The position numbers were made by a program, and so were the translations under genes. The notes beneath the pieces were generated by a model. That model had not been told where the DNA came from and ran no database searches. It saw only the letters and a program-made list of their open reading frames with translations. A stretch of DNA of 64,000 nucleotides from Phanerochaete sordida. Taxonomy: Eukaryota; Basidiomycota; Agaricomycetes; Polyporales; Phanerochaetaceae. This document shows positions 34,019-44,799 of this stretch, one piece after another (positions within the stretch are counted from its first letter, which is position 1; every line of letters begins with the position of its first letter). The DNA lies in the NCBI GenBank assembly GCA_019973155.2, contig BPQB01000071.1:62001-126000 (forward strand), given 5' to 3'.

Positions 34019-37000
34019 TCACGCCGGACCCATGCTCTTCCTCTTCTTTTCCTTGGGTTTCTTCTTATCCTTCTTCTTCTTGTCCTGCGTGACATCGCTG
34101 TTCACGCTCGCACTCGCGCTGTCGCCCTCCGCCGGGGTCCCGACGAGCGACCCGTCCTCGCGCACGGCCAGGTTGTCCTTCGAGTCGTCGCGCGCCTTGT
34201 CCTTCGACGCCTCGCGCGCGAGGTTGCTGCTGTCGCGCTTGAAGCTGTTCAGGATCGCCGCGGGGCTATTCAAGATGGCTGCCGGGATCGAGCTGGTCGA
34301 GCCCTGGCGCTTGCCCGAAATCGAGATCCGGCGCGCGAGGCGCTGCACGCCCTGCGTCGACAGCGTGCGCCGCCGCTTCCCGTCGTTGCCCGCGGCCGCG
34401 GCCGCGCCGTCGTCAGGCGTGCCCGAGCGTTCGGGCGACGGCATATTCTGGAAGGTGACCCCGGGTGTGGACGACGTGCCGCTGAGGGCCGGCGAGTTGG
34501 GTGTCGAGGGGGCCTCAGAGCCGGGGAACGTGAACGCGGCAGGCGCTGCGCCATCAGCACCCGAGGGAAACGCGACACTGTTCTCGGGAGAAGATGCGAA
34601 CACGTTGGCAGAGTGTCCGTCCTCGGACAGATCGATGGCAGAGCCGGAAATCGGGAACGCGACCGGTGCGGGGCCCTCCTCTGCAGGCTTGGCCTCGCCC
34701 TCCGCGTCTATGACAGCCGCACTAAGCTCGCCCTCGACCGGAGGCTCCGGGACGAGGACGTCGGTGGTGGGCGCGATTTCAACGAGCTGCTCGACGGGCT
34801 CAGCGACGGCCTCTGGCTCCGCGGCCCGAAGGACTTCGACTTCCTCGGGTTCGTCCTTCGTAAGTTCGGCATCTTCCACATTGTATCCGGCCGCAGGCTC
34901 CTTCACTTGGACAGACGACGATCCGTCCTCGTTGGAGATCTGGTCGGCCCACATGGAGGCGAAGATGCCGTTCATACTGAGCAAGTCGCTGAAAGTGCCC
35001 TGCTCGACAACCTGTCCATCCTTGAGGACGAGGATCCTGGAGAGCAACGCCTTAGACACGCTCTATGGAGCAATCAGATAGCGCGAGAACTCACAAGTCA
35101 GCTGACCGGATAGTCTGTGAAAGTTTTCATTAGCGTTCGGGGGAGCGGTAGACGGGGACTAAAAGTTACGTACAGAAAGGCGGTGGGCAATGGACAGCGA
35201 CGAGCGTCCCTCCATGAGGTGCTGCAGGGCCTTCTGGATGTCCTTCTCCGTCGACGTATCGAGCGCGCTGCGGAGTCCATCAGCACACGAGCGCCGAAGT
35301 GCACGTAATCGCGACGCACCTAGTGGCCTCATCGAGGAGCAGAATAGGCGGGTTCTTGAGCAGGGTTCGTGCGATAGCCACACGTTGTTTCTCGCCGCCG
35401 CTCAGACGGACCCCACGTTCGCCGACTTTGGTGTCGTAGCCGTCAGGGAAGCTCATGATGCGGTCGTGCATCTGCGCAGCCTTCGCCGCCGCCTCGATCT
35501 CCTCCGCCGAGGATCCAAACTTGCCATAGCCGATGTTGTATCCGACGGAGGCGTTGAACAGGACGGGATCCTGAGGAACGACACCAATGGCCTTGCGCAG
35601 GCTGGACTGGGTAACGTCACGGAGGTCCTTGCCGTCGATAAGGATACGGCCCTCGCCATCCTTGAGGTCGTAGAAGCGGTAGAGCAGGCGCAGGATCGTC
35701 GACTTGCCAGAACCGGATTCGCCGACAAGAGCGACCGTAGACCGTTTTGGTACCTTGAAAGAGACACCGTTGAGCGCAGTCGAGCGGCCGTCGTACGAGA
35801 ACGTAACGTTGTCTGTTCGGAGCCAGTTAGTCTTCACCGCAGGTAGAATCTAGAAGATAACGTACCGAACTCAATTTCGCCATCCTCAACGATGAGATCG
35901 TCGGCGTCGGGCCTATCGACGATGTCGGTCGGCTCGTTGAGCAGCTTAAGCAGCTTCTCCGTGTCGACCAGTGACTGGTTGACCGAGCGGTAGATATAGC
36001 CAAGCATGTTCAAAGGCCCGTACAACTGCATCGCCGCGTCAGAGAGGTGAAGTTGAGGACAGAGCCGAAAGACGTACCTGTGCCAGATAGGTGACGAAGA
36101 ACACGAACTCATGAGGCTCTGACTCGCCGCGCACAACACGCAACGCGACGATCATGGAGCCGACCAGCAGGCCAAGCGTCTGGAGACACGGTCAGCTCTT
36201 CGCGCGGTCTCATAACACGCGCGACGCGACTCACGATGATAAAGTTCTGAACCAAATTGAGTACATTGAGGGATACTGCGCAGAAGATCAGTCACGCGAG
36301 CAGTACCAGGGCAGCAAGTCACATACCTAAGACCTGGAACTCGACAGCCTGGTACTGCCGGATAGCGTCTTCGTAGCGCTCGCTCTCGTGCTGCTCGCCG
36401 TTGAAGTACTTGACCGTTTCATAGTTGAGGAGACAGTCTGTGTGGATACCGCGAGTGACCTGTGACGTCCGGTGAGTTGGAGTACGGCCCCTATCTGCAT
36501 GACATGACGTACAACGTCGCGGTCGTTCATCTGCCTCCGCAGTCTCGTGCGCCACCTCGTCAGGACGACACTAGCAGCAACTGCGGATCGATGGAGTCAG
36601 TGGAAGAATAATGGGATGAATGTATGCGGGGACAGCTCACCATATGCAGAGAAAACAAAGAAAATCACGACAGCAAGAGTCCATTCGAAGTACACAACGA
36701 AGAAGACGAGAGCAACGAAAATATCGACAAACGTTGGGATGATGTTGAACAACAAGAGCTCGAACGTGTGGTTGATAGCAGCGCCCCGATCGAGGATGCG
36801 CAGCACTTCGCCCGTCTTGCGGTGCGTGTGGAAGGAGAAAGACAGATTGAGCAGGTGGGTGAACGAGAGCATAGACATCTCGCGATCGGAGTACTGCATG
36901 ACCGGAGCCCAGAGGGTCTACATTTTGCGTGTCAGACCGGGTACCGATGAGGGGAGCTGAAGAGAACGTACATCGCGGAAAGCAGCCAGGCCACCGGAGG

Positions 37001-38204
37001 ATTGGAGGAAGCGAAGTCCAACATAGAAGAACAGGTACGGCCAGACGGACGTCTGAGAACCAGTCTCGAAGATACGGACGATCTCGGCGAACGTCAGAGG
37101 AACGAGGAAGTTGACAAACCGGCCAATGACAACAATAATGATACAGATAGCCTGGAAACGAGTCAGACGACGACAGTTGCGGATGATCAGGAGCACGTAC
37201 AGCGAGCAGTTGGAGAGATCGACTCTTCGAGGGCCACAGGTAGGGAGCAATGTGAACGAAGCGCTGAATGAGCTCACGCCAGGAGGGGTCGTACGCGATT
37301 TCCTCCTTTTCCGGGCCCTTGGAGCCGCTCTGCTTGCCATGCGGGACGCGAACGTGAGACGGCGCAGGAGTCGGCGCCCTGGTAGTCGGGCTCGACGCAG
37401 TGGTAAGGGCAGAGCGCGACGTCCTGAACGTGCCATACTTGCTAGCGTCGGCAGCCAGGGGTGACAGACCGGTGGAAGGCGCGGCACCGTGTTCCGACGG
37501 AAGCAAAAGGCTGGCGGCCGTAGGAGCCTCCTCGTCGCCGCCATTCTGCACGGGCAAGTAAGACACACGGGGCTTCGCGAGGCCAGCGAGTAGCGGGACT
37601 TCGAGCAGCACGCGGAAAGCGGGGAACACGAGATGTGCGAGTGCGCGGATGGTGAATGGTTCTGCCCACGGTGTCAGCACGAACGTGTTTGCGGCAGATT
37701 GGCGGGCCACTCACTTCTGAACGTCAGGCCGAGCAGAACAACCTGCGCGATGTCCAACAGAAGAGCCCAGGCGACTCCCGACTTGACGCGCTTCATGAAC
37801 CAGACTTCGACGCCGTGGATATCCTTCCAGGTGCCCAGGGCGGCCAAGCCCGCGAAGGCTGTGAGACCCTCAACTGAGGCGACCTCAATGCCTGTCCATT
37901 TCGGCCAGGTCTTCGTGAAAACAGCGTATACAACAAAAGTGAGACCATCGAGGAGGAAAGTGAGAGCAGAAAGAGACAGAAGAGATAGGATGAGGGCGCG
38001 CCGCGGCGTGCGAGCTGCGACGACGACAGATGTTATCGGGGAAGGCGATTTCGGTTGCGGAGGTCGGGTAGTGATGATGGAGAGTGCGGACAGAAGCAGA
38101 AGGGCGGGCGAGAGCACCCGCAGGAAGAAGAGCGTGGCCTCCGTCGGGGTCGTTGGAAAGAGCAGGTCGGCAGCCGCCACTGGGCTGGCCGTCATCGCAG
38201 CCAT
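34019..38204 (-). CDS. ABC half-transporter, HMT1-like (ABCB/heavy-metal tolerance type)
   Basis: Membrane exporter of the ABCB6/Hmt1 branch, probably vacuolar; Hmt1 proteins move phytochelatin or glutathione conjugates and confer metal tolerance. Thirteen exons (38204-37715, 37661-37201, 37151-36972, 36917-36641, 36580-36513, 36459-36327, 36275-36235, 36179-36078, 36025-35866, 35812-35320, 35267-35174, 35114-35095, 35036-34019) give 1178 aa. The N-terminal hydrophobic domain of about five helices is typical of Hmt1. The ABC core then carries [16 protein letters not shown]. The nucleotide-binding domain shows Walker [10 protein letters not shown], signature [10 protein letters not shown], Walker B ILLLDEAT and the H-loop SIAHRLST. 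After it comes a C-terminal extension of about 300 residues, acidic then Lys-rich (ends [17 protein letters not shown]). Exon 12 is 20 bp. The substrate is inferred from the family only. Confidence 0.9.
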
Positions 38205-39436
38205 TGTCGTCGTCGCAGGGCTCGACGTGCGTCGGCTGCGGTGGTCGTGACAGAAAGAAAGAGAAGAAAGGTCGTGGCGGTCGTGAGCAAACACGGCCTC
38301 GTGGTGGTGTTGAACCAAGTTCTTATGTGCCTGCGCTAAGAATTTAGGCGGCCCTATCACTCGTCGCAGGCGCGTGGCCCGACGAAGCCAAAGCTGCCCG
38401 CACACGCTAATCGACGCATCTCGCCGAGCATTAGTTTATCTCTGCCGAATCACTGCGACTAAGCGAGACGTTAGAAAATATGGTGGAACGTTGCTTGCGG
38501 GCGGTGCTCAACGAGCAGCGACTGCCGCCATACCCTTGGCGCATGAGACAATCGCCCTCGCGTTCTCTATTCAGAAGGTGGAACAGCGGACCAGCGCACA
38601 ACGCTGAAGAGTCGTGTTCGCGCTCTGTTTCCGGTGGGACACCGTCTACTACTTGGAGCGTAGAATGTCAGATGACAATAGCTACGGCTCAGGTTCGCGC
38701 TGCTAGCCAGTGCTTGCCTCGTGCACATCAACCCACCCCCGGTGGTTTGACCTAACGCGACGGAACCTGCGGAACGCGCAGATGAGATGCGATACCGAGA
38801 AGGGCAGATGCAGGGCTCGTACCGTGCTGCGCGCACCCCGCGGCGGCCTCGTGTACCGGTACATCGCGATAAACAATCCGGATCGACCGCGAAACCTGCT
38901 CGCAGGTTCCGAGACAACTAAGCCCACCACGGAGCATAAGACTGCACAGCTTGATGCCCGGGAAAGGCCTCAGTGCACGCAGGCACCGACACTGGCGTTT
39001 GCCTGGTCTTAAATACAGCACTGGCAGCGCTAGCCTGTCGTCATCCTCAGACATGTCTGGCAGAAGCTGTCAGGCGCACGTACCACTCTGCTCAGCTCCC
39101 TTGACTGCTCGACCGACCACCCCGGTCCCCGCATTCGCGCTAAGCGGTTCCCCAGTGATGAATTTGATTCTCCAGGTTCAGCAAGCGTAATCAGCATCCT
39201 GGGAACGCAGGATTATGGTGGACGTTACAGCTAGTTGCAAAACGATAGGCCACCCTTCTATTTTTTTGACATAGCATTCGGACCCCGTTGGAGAGCGCCA
39301 CTGTGCCAGTGACCTGCGGCAACCTGAGGCGGTAGCTCAGCCGTCTCGGCACGCGCACCCCGAGGGCGAGACGCACTACAGCGGAGCTTCAACAGCTGTA
39401 CGCACAGAAATCCGGCGCGGTCTATCGTTTTGCAAC
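38205..39436. other. Intergenic region left of the transposon
   Basis: Promoter of the ABC transporter and about 1 kb with only short overlapping frames. No relic of other transposons recognised. Confidence 0.4.
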
Positions 39437-39438
39437 TA
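39437..39438. repeat. TA target-site duplication, left
   Basis: TA immediately before the left terminal repeat, matching the TA after the right one. Confidence 0.75.
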
Positions 39439-39464
39439 CAGTGTTGGACCACTCCTTGAATCAG
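39439..39464 (+). repeat. Left terminal inverted repeat
   Basis: 26 bp, exactly the reverse complement of 42337-42362. Confidence 0.93.
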
Positions 39465-39465
39465 C

Positions 39466-39481
39466 ACCACTCCTTGAATCA
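39466..39481 (+). repeat. Subterminal direct copy of the terminal-repeat core
   Basis: ACCACTCCTTGAATCA here repeats positions 39448-39463 of the terminal repeat, with an 18-bp period. It may be a second transposase-binding site. Confidence 0.8.
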
Positions 39482-39935
39482 ACGAGGCACCGTTTTCCAC
39501 ACAGGGGGCGAATCGCCGAGATACATTGCATACATGTCCAATGATTCTAGACCTACACCATATAATTATCTCAGAATTTTGTGCTGGCAGAAAAATCCAT
39601 GGGACGGTGTCGCGCGAGCGATGGATACAAGACAGGACGGGACTGTACTTTTGCGCAGAGTGCCAGGCGCATGTACGGGTGAATTTCCTGCTGTAAATTA
39701 TTTTATAGGGCGGCTGGATACTAAGAAAGGTGTTGATGATATTGGGGTGCCGCCATCCAAACGTTGAAGCATGCCATGAATTTCTCGTCTGGGGCGGGAC
39801 GTCCGAGCGTGACGGTCTCAGGGCGCCTAACGCCGATGTCCCAAAATGGCAAACAAGGTGGTTGGACCTGCGGGCGCCGCGCACAGGTGGCTCGAGCATC
39901 CTGAACATGATTTATACCACATCTCCTTCACCAAC

Positions 39936-42116
39936 ATGACCGGGAAAGCTCTCTCAGCTCGAGCTAAAGCTGCCAAACAGCGGCGCGTAAAAAATGCGAA
40001 GCTGGCTACAGCTCACGAGGTCTGGGAGAACGAGCAAGCCAAACCAGAGGGGATGAAGAAGAAGAGCGTCCGGACAATTGCCAAGGAATGCGATGTCAGC
40101 TACAGCACCCTCAACCGCCTAGTCAAAGGTGGTCGATCCCTCAGTGCCTTCAATGCGAAGAAGCGACTGCTCACTGCCGAGGAAGAGCGCACCATTGTCG
40201 AATACATCCTGGAGAGCTCAGACCGGGCACTTCCCCCGTCCCTAGCCGAAGTCGAGCTTGTTGCTAACGCGATTCTCGCTGCACGTCCCTCAGCACCCTC
40301 CGACCCGCGTACTGTCGGCAAGAACTGGGTCGACCGCTTTCTCGACACGTACCGGGACGAGCTCCAGACCCATTGGTGCAAGCCGCTTGACACGGTTCGA
40401 GCCAGGTCGCTGAACCCGGAGATCCTCAAGCACTGGATGGAGGAGATTGTTGGAGGCCGCTATCATGGCAAGTTCCGTCCTGAGGACACCTACGCGTTTG
40501 ACGAATCAGGCTTTCCTGCGGAGTTCTCGCGCCGGTGTCGAGTTGTGGGCCGCCGAGGAACCAAGACGCAGCACAAGCAAGGGACCGCCAGTCGAGAGAA
40601 CACGACAGTTCTCATCACGATTTGTGCAGATGGGACAGTCCTTAAGCCTCTCATCATCTACAAGGCGAAGAACTTCCGAGCGGCCTGGGCTGAGAACAAC
40701 GTTGCCGGCGCGTCGTTCGCATATTCTGACAAGGGGTGGACCGACGGCGAGATCGCCGCAGCATGGCTGATCAACGACTTTGACGAGCAGACTCGTGACA
40801 AGGCAGCTGGACGGCCCCGGGCTCTGTTCGTTGACGGACATATCTCCCACTACTCGAAGAAGCTGCTCGACCATGCCACCAGCCTCGGCATCGAGATCTT
40901 TGGCTACCCTCCCCACTGCACACATGCCCTCCAAGGACTCGATGTTGCCTGCTTCGGGCGCATGAAGGAGCTCTTTCAGGAAGAGCTTCGAACCTTCGAA
41001 GAGGCCAACGGCCGCGGAATCAACAAATCCGACTTCGCCGGTGTCTTCGGTACGGCGTTCCTCAAGGCGTTCACTCAAGAGACCATCGCTGCTGCATTTT
41101 CGAAGACAGGGATTCATCCCTACAACCCCGATGCCGTCACCCCTTCGCAGACAAAGCCTAGCGAGGCTACTTCAATCCAAGCTCCGTTCCCGCTTCGCGC
41201 GCCGAGCCCTGTTCAAGCCGTCCTCAGCGTCTTCGAATCCGAGAAACCGACTGCATTCGAGCTCAATCCCGACACTTACCAGACCGCTGCTGTACCCGGC
41301 GAGACGCCACCGGTGACCCCGACACGGATGAGGCGACGGCTAGTGGGCAGCCTGGCTCAGTCCCAGTCCGGACGGACGCTCATTGATAACAAGCTCATCA
41401 CTTCCACCTTCCCTGTCTTCGAGCCGACTATCGAGCCTGTGACACCTGCAGCAACACCGCGTCGCCGCCCTCGAGTTCAGTCTGAGCTCCCTGCAACACT
41501 CGAGGATGCACGCACCATGATAGAACACCAGCGCGCGGTCATCGACAGCCTGCGCGAGAACCTCGAGACCAAGCGCGCCGCCGTCCGCAGACAGAACGCC
41601 CAGCTTCTCGTGCAGTGTTTCCACCTGAAGAAGATAAATCATGCGCTCCGCGGGAAGGAATCTCAGAAGAAGATCAACAAGCGGAAGCTGTTCCATGGAG
41701 GAAAGGGAAGGGTGCTCACCGACCCCGAGTTTAAGCAGCTCATAGCAGAGGTCGAGGCTGCCAAGATGCGAAAGGTGGAGGCCCGGAAGGAGAGTTTGCA
41801 GCGGCGCGCAGATGCAAAGGCGACAAGGGCGTCTCTTGATCTTCAATGGGCCCGAATGCTCGAAGACCACGCGGCCGCCGTGCGCAGATGGGAGGGCGAA
41901 TGCTTGCGGCTTCGGGAGATGGGGACATTGGTGAAGAACTTGCCGAAGAAGCCCAAGAAACCGCTCAAGCCTAGACTTAACGCGACTAGCAACGCCCCAG
42001 CAGCATCTCGAGAGGTGGAGGTCGACGAAGACGAGGGTTCTGACGTGGAAATGGATGATTCGGACGCAGAGAGCAGTGCGGAGAGCGAAGACGACCTTAT
42101 GGGTGACGACGCGTGA
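39936..42116 (+). CDS. Pogo/Fot1-type DDE transposase
   Basis: Cut-and-paste transposase, 726 aa from the ATG at 39936 (MTGKALSARAK); an in-frame ATG at 39846 would add 30 residues. An N-terminal helix-turn-helix of the pipsqueak/Psq type reads KSVRTIAKECDVSYSTLNRLVKG. A CENP-B-like second DNA-binding region follows (GKNWVDRFLDTY). The DDE core shows the first Asp in YAFDESGF, the second in RALFVDGHISHYS and the third in HALQGLDVACFG. The pair PPHCTHALQ is the usual context of the last acidic residue. The C-terminal 300 residues are a coiled-coil rich in Lys/Arg and end in an acidic tail. No stop codon or frameshift interrupts it, and no intron is needed. Confidence 0.92.
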   Translation: MTGKALSARAKAAKQRRVKNAKLATAHEVWENEQAKPEGMKKKSVRTIAKECDVSYSTLNRLVKGGRSLSAFNAKKRLLTAEEERTIVEYILESSDRALPPSLAEVELVANAILAARPSAPSDPRTVGKNWVDRFLDTYRDELQTHWCKPLDTVRARSLNPEILKHWMEEIVGGRYHGKFRPEDTYAFDESGFPAEFSRRCRVVGRRGTKTQHKQGTASRENTTVLITICADGTVLKPLIIYKAKNFRAAWAENNVAGASFAYSDKGWTDGEIAAAWLINDFDEQTRDKAAGRPRALFVDGHISHYSKKLLDHATSLGIEIFGYPPHCTHALQGLDVACFGRMKELFQEELRTFEEANGRGINKSDFAGVFGTAFLKAFTQETIAAAFSKTGIHPYNPDAVTPSQTKPSEATSIQAPFPLRAPSPVQAVLSVFESEKPTAFELNPDTYQTAAVPGETPPVTPTRMRRRLVGSLAQSQSGRTLIDNKLITSTFPVFEPTIEPVTPAATPRRRPRVQSELPATLEDARTMIEHQRAVIDSLRENLETKRAAVRRQNAQLLVQCFHLKKINHALRGKESQKKINKRKLFHGGKGRVLTDPEFKQLIAEVEAAKMRKVEARKESLQRRADAKATRASLDLQWARMLEDHAAAVRRWEGECLRLREMGTLVKNLPKKPKKPLKPRLNATSNAPAASREVEVDEDEGSDVEMDDSDAESSAESEDDLMGDDA

Positions 42117-42123
42117 CGCCGTA

Positions 42124-42148
42124 TCACGATGCGTCACGATGCGTCACG
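42124..42148 (+). repeat. Short tandem repeat, 10-bp unit, inside the transposon
   Basis: Unit TCACGATGCG occurs twice in a row (42124-42143) followed by TCACG. It lies eight bases after the transposase stop codon. Confidence 0.75.
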
Positions 42149-42152
42149 TAGC

Positions 42153-42168
42153 TGATGCAAGGAGTGGT
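42153..42168 (-). repeat. Internal inverted copy of the terminal-repeat core
   Basis: TGATGCAAGGAGTGGT differs at one base from the reverse complement of the 16-bp core found at the ends of the element. Confidence 0.7.
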
Positions 42169-42336
42169 TATTGTGACATTTGGGCTCTTTACTCGAATAC
42201 GAATGTCGTTTATTCCACAACTAACCTGTCGCTCCCAGACTCGACACACAGCATGGCATGTAGTACATGATACACAGAGAAAAAAATGGAGACCGTTCGT
42301 TGCGAAATACACTTCTGAGGAGCGCCGCTCAAGTAC

Positions 42337-42362
42337 CTGATTCAAGGAGTGGTCCAACACTG
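42337..42362 (-). repeat. Right terminal inverted repeat
   Basis: 26 bp, perfect inverted match to the left end; followed by TA. Confidence 0.93.
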
Positions 42363-42364
42363 TA
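42363..42364. repeat. TA target-site duplication, right
   Basis: TA immediately after the right terminal repeat. Confidence 0.75.
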
Positions 42365-44146
42365 GCTGTAAGGCCCCACTTCGTTTCGGCAGAGATGCCG
42401 GGAAGCCGACGTGATTGTGACTAATACGTAACGCAGCCGGTGACAGACGTGTCTTCGGGACTCCGGACACCTTCATCCGTAGCGGCGTTCCTATCGCCAC
42501 CGCTACGGAGGCCCTGTCCAGCGCTGCTAGCTGCGCTGGCGACGCCTCCGACAGAGCGTACTAGTACTCCGTGTGTGTAGCCGCTCAATGAATATCTGCT
42601 TACAAGAGTTTTATTGCGCAATGACAACTCCTCGCCCAAATTACAGTAGTGCAGTGATTTGACGCTCAATGCCAGTGCACTCCTGCTCAACGCACGAAAC
42701 CGCAACACGCGGCCTCAGTTAGCTGGGATGCCGGAATCTGGGCTCAGAAACGATACCCCGCGCACTGTCATATATTTCCAATATTTACTATGATTTTTAA
42801 CACCGTCACATTCCATACCAGAACGGCGTGTGCGGCGGCGGGCACTCGCGCTGGCCCAGGGCGCTTACTATATTGTGTGCGTTCGCCGTTGAGTGGGAGC
42901 GTGTGTTGAGCGGAAAATCACTGTAAGGGAGAAGCTGTGGGTCCCAGCTAGCGTTGCCGCGGTTCGGTCAGTTCAGGGAACCTATCCCCAGAAGCAGGAC
43001 ATGGACCGCTACCATAGGGCTGAATGCAAATGCGAACACGAACTGGACTTACCAAAACCAGCCTTAGCTCACGAGTTCGGTCCAGGTCCATGAACTGGTT
43101 CAACAAACCAAGAGCCAGTACTCGTTGAGGGTCTTCCCGAGACCCCGGGCACCCAAGACCGTGAGCTATAAGCTAGGTGTTGCACCCGACGTCGAAAGGA
43201 CTGCGAAAGAGGGTAAACCATGAGTATTATCGAGTACATACTCTACCAGGTACTGTATGAGATGAATACATGTATAGAATGACTAATCTACTTGTCGATG
43301 AGCTCGTCAGTGACTGTGCTCGCGATCAGTGCCTTCTCCGATGCGCTGATGGTACTAAACGTTAACCATCCTTGAGAAGTTGAGGCGCCTCGAAGATCTC
43401 ACCGTAACTTCAGGTGTTTGCGCAACTGGACTTCTCTCTGTCGCGAGAGCGCGGGCTCACGTCTGCAACGCAAACATCCCGATGTCTCCTCGCTCCTCGC
43501 ACGAGGGCCCAGCAGAACACGACCCGACGCCATTTGTGCAGCGGTGTGTTCTTCGGCTCCACGTCTGGAGGCTGGCTTACGTTTGTCGCAGCAGCTGGCA
43601 TATTGCGTGCTTGGCATTGTGCTTTCGTCACGACAACTAGAAATGAGCGTTCATGTGCGCAGCTTTGCCAGCTGCGTGCAGGAGGAACATCAGCTGCTTA
43701 CCATCTGCGTCGCTGGCCGCGCCGTCCGGCTGAACGCGGCCTAATGGGCCCAATTGAGGGGTGCGTCCTCGACTCCTCGAAACAGCTGCCTTCGCTCGCC
43801 ATGTGCGCTGATTCCTGTGCCGCAGCTGTCAGCATGTGTGCCAGCCTGAGATGAGGTACGGCGTGACCGAGTTGTCGTGGTCGTTTCCTCGATGGCTGAC
43901 GTGCTCCCGCTGCTCGTCCACATGAACACAGCCAAGGCTTCGGAATTCTCACGACGAGTAATGGCGTTCTGACTGTGCACGAGATGGTGAGTGGAAATTT
44001 GAGATAATTTGGCACAAAAGGCTCACCTGCCAATTTCGCTGGCGCAGCGCATTCGCGACTGGCGGAGCTCAGGGGACACGCTAGCGTGAAGAGCTTAGAG
44101 CCATGATCAGACAGAACAAGCTTCCAAAGTCTCGGGTTTGAGCTTC
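42365..44146. other. Intergenic region right of the transposon
   Basis: No recognised gene. A minus-strand stretch at about 43741-44000 has a coding-like frame (AITRRENSEALAVFMWTSS) that may be a lost or extra exon of the tentative gene at 44147-44799. Confidence 0.35.
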
Positions 44147-44799
44147 TCACGACAGCCTTGTTGACATGCGCGCAGTGCAGAGGACCTGGGAAGAAGACAC
44201 GTGCAGTGAGCCATGAGAAGCATGCGAGACGCACGGATTATGCACCATATATTGCCTTCCTGAGGTCGTTGCTGCCACTCGGGATCCAACTCTGAGAGAT
44301 TCTGGCATCCCGCGACCGAGGCTAGGACGACTGCGACAAGACAAGACACATCAGCTGCAAGGACGATGCAGACTCTGCAGAGCACAGAGAGCGGCTCACC
44401 TCGACAGCGCCTCGAGCAACTCCGACTCGAGATTTATGGACATCTGATGATCAGCATTGAGGCCATCGACGGTGAGCCGTTCCTTGCTGTTGACATCGAA
44501 GGTCATGTTGTCTGCAGTTCCCCAGCCGAGCTATGCGGCCTCGATTAGTGCTTGAGCAGATAATAAACAAGGCAGCATACCTGATCGCAAATAACATAGC
44601 CCTCGACGACACAGGCAACAATCGCAATCTTGCCCTCAATCTTCGCAGACATGAGGATGTTCGACTCGAGCATCCACTTCGTTGGGCTATCAGCAGATGC
44701 GTTGATATTGTGTGCAGTGACGCTGAGGAACAGCCGTGGAAGCATGGCTCCACGGCTTGCAGAATGGCCGAGGCTCTGCGCTCTGACGAATGTATGCAT
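44147..44799 (-). CDS. Tentative gene, 177 aa, function unknown
   Basis: Model from splice logic. Exons 44799-44581, 44530-44400 and 44330-44147 join with GT-AG introns that keep the frame and end in TGA. The first junction reads EGYVICDQ-LGWGTADNMTFDV. The core (HNINASADSPTKWMLESN, MSAKIEGKIAIVACVV, NSKERLTVDGLNADHQMSINLESELLEAL) looks like folded protein with alternating hydrophobic strands. I do not recognise the family. The last exon is less convincing. Coding-like segments beyond both ends (about 44900-45010 and 43741-44000) suggest the true gene may be longer, or that this is a decaying copy. Confidence 0.35.

Larger units (their letters stand above)
39439..42362 (+). mobile_element. 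Pogo/Fot1-type DNA transposon, apparently complete
   Basis: A 2,924-bp element bounded by perfect 26-bp terminal inverted repeats (39439-39464 and 42337-42362; outer bases CAGTGTTGGACC) and by the dinucleotide TA on both sides (39437-39438 and 42363-42364), the target duplication of Tc1/mariner/pogo elements. It carries one long uninterrupted transposase frame. Identical repeats and an open frame indicate recent arrival. It sits between the ABC transporter and GNAT genes and interrupts no recognisable gene. Confidence 0.92.

Noticed and set aside
41340..42137. 265-codon minus-strand open frame inside the transposon
   Set aside because: Antisense to the transposase coiled-coil region; no independent support.
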